Virus record (IMG/VR): IMGVR_UViG_3300048997_000485 | Location: 1 to 22,214 of that record | Strand: one strand, 5' to 3' | Source: a virus | Length of the DNA stretch: 22,214 bases | In this document: piece by piece, positions 21,431 to 22,214 of the stretch | How the letters are laid out: each line of letters starts with the position of its first letter | Numbering within the stretch: position 1 is the first letter of the stretch | The notes under the pieces: generated by a model | Database searches by the model: none | Told to the model about the DNA's origin: nothing | What the model saw: the letters and a program-made list of their open reading frames with translations, nothing else | Program-made: the position numbers and the translations under genes

Positions 21431-21486
21431 CTCGCCCCGGCAAGACCCCGCGACTTTCCCCACGAGTCGTTGAAGCCCACTGCCGT

Positions 21487-21506
21487 CGGATCGCACCCGC
21501 GATCCG
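21487..21506. terminator. Stable hairpin between decoration and capsid genes
   Basis: CGGATCGC (21487-21494), loop ACCC, GCGATCCG (21499-21506): eight perfect pairs, followed by a pyrimidine-rich stretch. It may be a partial terminator, an RNA processing site or a 5' stabiliser of capsid mRNA. The whole 130-base gap is otherwise without features apart from GAGGA before the capsid start. Confidence 0.45.
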
Positions 21507-21560
21507 CGGTCCCTCTCTTTCGCGCCTGACGCGCTTCAAAACTCAACGAGGAATTCGCCA

Positions 21561-22214
21561 ATGATTACGATGGACGTCTTCAAACAGGACGCGTTCAGCT
21601 CCACTTCGCTGACTGCCGTCATCGATAAGCTCGGTTACAATCCGAGCCTGCTCGGCAGCATTCCGGGCCTTTTCGTTCCGGTGCCGATCCGCACCACCGC
21701 GGTTTTCATCGAGGAGCGCTCGAACGCACCGGCCCTGATCCAGACCTCACCACGGGGAGCCCCGCCAAAGCAAAAAGGCGGTGAAAAGAGCAAGGTCCGC
21801 GCCTTCCAGACGGTGCGGCTCGCCGAAGGCAGCCGCATCACGGCGTCCGAACTGCAAGGGATCCGCGCTTTCGGCTCCGAGACTGAACTCAAGCAGCTGC
21901 AGACCGAGGTGGCCCGCCGCCAGGCGCTCATTCGCGGAGATCTCGAGCTCACCTGGGAATATCATCGCCTCGGCGCGGTTCAGGGCAAGGTGTTCGATGC
22001 GGACGGCACCTCCGTGATTTACGATTGGAGCGTTGAGTTCAGTCAATCGATCCCGGCCGAACTCGATTTCGATCTCGACAACGTCAGCCCCGCGTCCGGC
22101 GCGGTGCGCAAGAAGTGCAACCAGGTCAAGCGCAGCATCCTCGCTGCCCTCAAGGGCCTGGGCGGAAATAACGTCGGCATCGGCGCGATCGTCGGCGATA
22201 ACTTCTGGGATGAC
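21561..22214 (+). CDS. Major capsid protein, lambda gpE family (partial, cut by window end)
   Basis: Starts at ATG 21561 with GAGGA about 9 bases upstream and runs 218 codons to the end of the window without a stop. The N-terminal part has the GpE style: MDVFKQDAFSSTSLTAVIDKLGYNPSLLG..PGLFVPVPIRTTAVFIEER, then PKQKGGEKSKVRAFQTVRLAEGSRITASELQGIRAFG (E-loop/peripheral region) and RRQALIRGDLELTWEYHRLGAVQG. It ends with the segment SPASGAVRKKCNQVKRSILAALKGLG. HK97-like fold expected. Place after the decoration gene is exactly as in lambda. About a third of the protein is missing. Confidence 0.92.
   Translation, partial: MITMDVFKQDAFSSTSLTAVIDKLGYNPSLLGSIPGLFVPVPIRTTAVFIEERSNAPALIQTSPRGAPPKQKGGEKSKVRAFQTVRLAEGSRITASELQGIRAFGSETELKQLQTEVARRQALIRGDLELTWEYHRLGAVQGKVFDADGTSVIYDWSVEFSQSIPAELDFDLDNVSPASGAVRKKCNQVKRSILAALKGLGGNNVGIGAIVGDNFWDD

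Overview
The window looks like most of the left and central part of a lambda-type temperate siphophage genome (prophage or phage) from a high-GC alphaproteobacterium. Codon bias, overall GC and the style of the small conserved genes suggest the Bradyrhizobium/Rhodopseudomonas group, but this is inferred from memory of such sequences and no search was run. No rRNA, tRNA or CRISPR array is visible.

Region 1 (1-8042) is one long rightward early operon in which almost every stop codon overlaps the next start (ATGA or GTGA). It encodes a HerA-like ATPase fused to five Myb/SANT-like repeats, an orphan beta-class DNA methyltransferase, a Gp37/Gp68 (DUF5131) three-cysteine protein, several small unknown proteins, a MerR-type regulator with an extra N-terminal domain, and a DnaB-type replicative helicase. 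Region 2 (8089-10275) starts with a candidate promoter. It holds small genes, including a one-repeat Myb/SANT-like protein and a ribbon-helix-helix-like protein, and then a NusG/RfaH-like transcription elongation factor gene that ends in a probable intrinsic terminator and is followed by a structured non-coding leader.

Region 3 (about 10620-13910) is the accessory part and the most unusual. Two nearly identical 28-bp palindromic sites (10758-10785 and 13663-13690) have the architecture of a XerCD dif site: 11-bp arms, a 6-bp centre and inner TAA/TTA. They bracket a tyrosine recombinase gene with a cargo operon, which includes an Acb2/Tad1-type cyclic-nucleotide sponge (anti-CBASS) and a zinc-ribbon partner, plus three leftward small genes. 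The genes just outside both sites borrow their stop codons from the site arms. Three genes inside, the recombinase among them, end in the same short tail (HAG..FL). I read this as a dif-like, cassette-type mobile counter-defence module nested in the phage. That reading is an inference.

Region 4 (13988-22214) has a few small genes, a strong terminator hairpin and then the packaging/head module in exact lambda order: candidate cos region with repeated GATGCAACG boxes, small terminase (Nu1-like), large terminase (A), gpW, portal (B), S49 protease (C) with a nested scaffold start (Nu3-like), decoration protein (D) and major capsid protein (E, cut by the window end).

Together: region 1 replicates and modifies DNA, region 2 probably switches transcription, region 3 carries mobile anti-defence cargo, and region 4 packages DNA and builds the head. 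Tail, lysis and repressor genes are not in the window.
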